Origin: Pseudomonadota bacterium
GTDB taxonomy: Bacteria > Myxococcota_A > Polyangia > Polyangiales > Polyangiaceae
Assembly (NCBI GenBank): GCA_023411445.1
Contig: JAEYOT010000221.1
Span: forward strand, 1-5,462
DNA length: 5,462 nucleotides
Direction: 5' to 3'
Positions 5,271 to 5,462 of this stretch are shown one piece after another. Made by a program: the position numbers and the translations under genes. Positions within the stretch are counted from its first letter, which is position 1; every line of letters starts with the position of its first letter. The notes under the pieces are model-generated. The model was not told where the DNA came from, did no database searches, and was given only the letters and a program-made list of their open reading frames with translations.

Positions 5271-5462
5271 CTAACTCTGCGGACGGTGGGCGAAAAACTT
5301 CGGGTCCAGGGCCACGACCGCGTCGAGGATCCCGGCCGCCACGTCCGACATGGCCCCGACGCCGCTGACGTGAGCCACTCGGTCGTGCGGCACCAGCTCC
5401 GCCGCTTTCGCGTACACCGACGCGAGCCGAGCCTGCAGGTCGCGCGCCTCGAACATCTCTTC
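5271..5462 (-). CDS. C-terminal part of unrecognised gene, runs off right edge
   Basis: A frame on the minus strand enters from the right edge and stops at TAG (5273-5271). It reads EEMFEARDLQARLASVYAKA at the edge, then a stretch with VPHDRVAHVSGVGAM, an Ala/Val-rich helix and the end LDPKFFAHRPQS. The ATG at 5456-5454 could be a start giving 61 residues, but the frame stays open upstream and has no spaced Shine-Dalgarno, so the true start is more likely outside the window. Codon use is normal for this genome (G/C third positions). No motif or family is recognised. It sits on the same strand as, and just upstream of, the PDZ lipoprotein (23 or 59 bp, depending on that gene's start), so the two may be cotranscribed. 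Confidence 0.6.
   Translation of the reverse strand, partial: EEMFEARDLQARLASVYAKAAELVPHDRVAHVSGVGAMSDVAAGILDAVVALDPKFFAHRPQS

Overview
The window is very GC-rich (about 70% by eye), with strong G/C preference at third codon positions and long spurious open frames opposite the real genes. It also carries many predicted lipoproteins. Together these suggest a delta-proteobacterial/Myxococcota chromosome, probably of the Sorangium/Polyangium type. This placement rests on composition and protein style only; there is no rRNA or other marker here. I see no tRNA, rRNA, CRISPR array, insertion sequence or phage gene.

Layout: (1) 1-1307, minus strand: a Cys-rich secreted lipoprotein (795-1307), then, one base after its stop, a HEAT-repeat protein (793 to the left edge, incomplete). 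(2) 1308-1429: a divergent intergenic region with a perfect 6-bp inverted repeat. (3) 1430-4665, plus strand: a YfhL-family 2[4Fe-4S] ferredoxin, a lipoprotein that looks like an outer-membrane beta-barrel, a second lipoprotein of unknown function, and a cytosolic-looking alpha/beta-hydrolase lipase with a full Ser-Asp-His triad. (4) 4669-5462, minus strand, convergent with the lipase: a lipoprotein with a GspC-like PDZ domain, preceded by the C-terminal end of an unrecognised gene that runs off the right edge.

The genes do not form an obvious known pathway. Ferredoxin and barrel lipoprotein are tightly spaced and probably cotranscribed. The next two genes follow at short gaps (50 and 22 bp) and may belong to the same unit. 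Four of the seven genes encode proteins with a lipobox, so the theme is cell-envelope proteins, mostly lineage-specific, beside one conserved housekeeping ferredoxin. I find no convincing sign of a new defence, mobile or RNA-based system. The most unusual items are the lipidated barrel coupled to a ferredoxin, the orphan GspC-like PDZ lipoprotein, the coupled Cys-rich lipoprotein/HEAT pair and the hydrophobic lid segment of the lipase.
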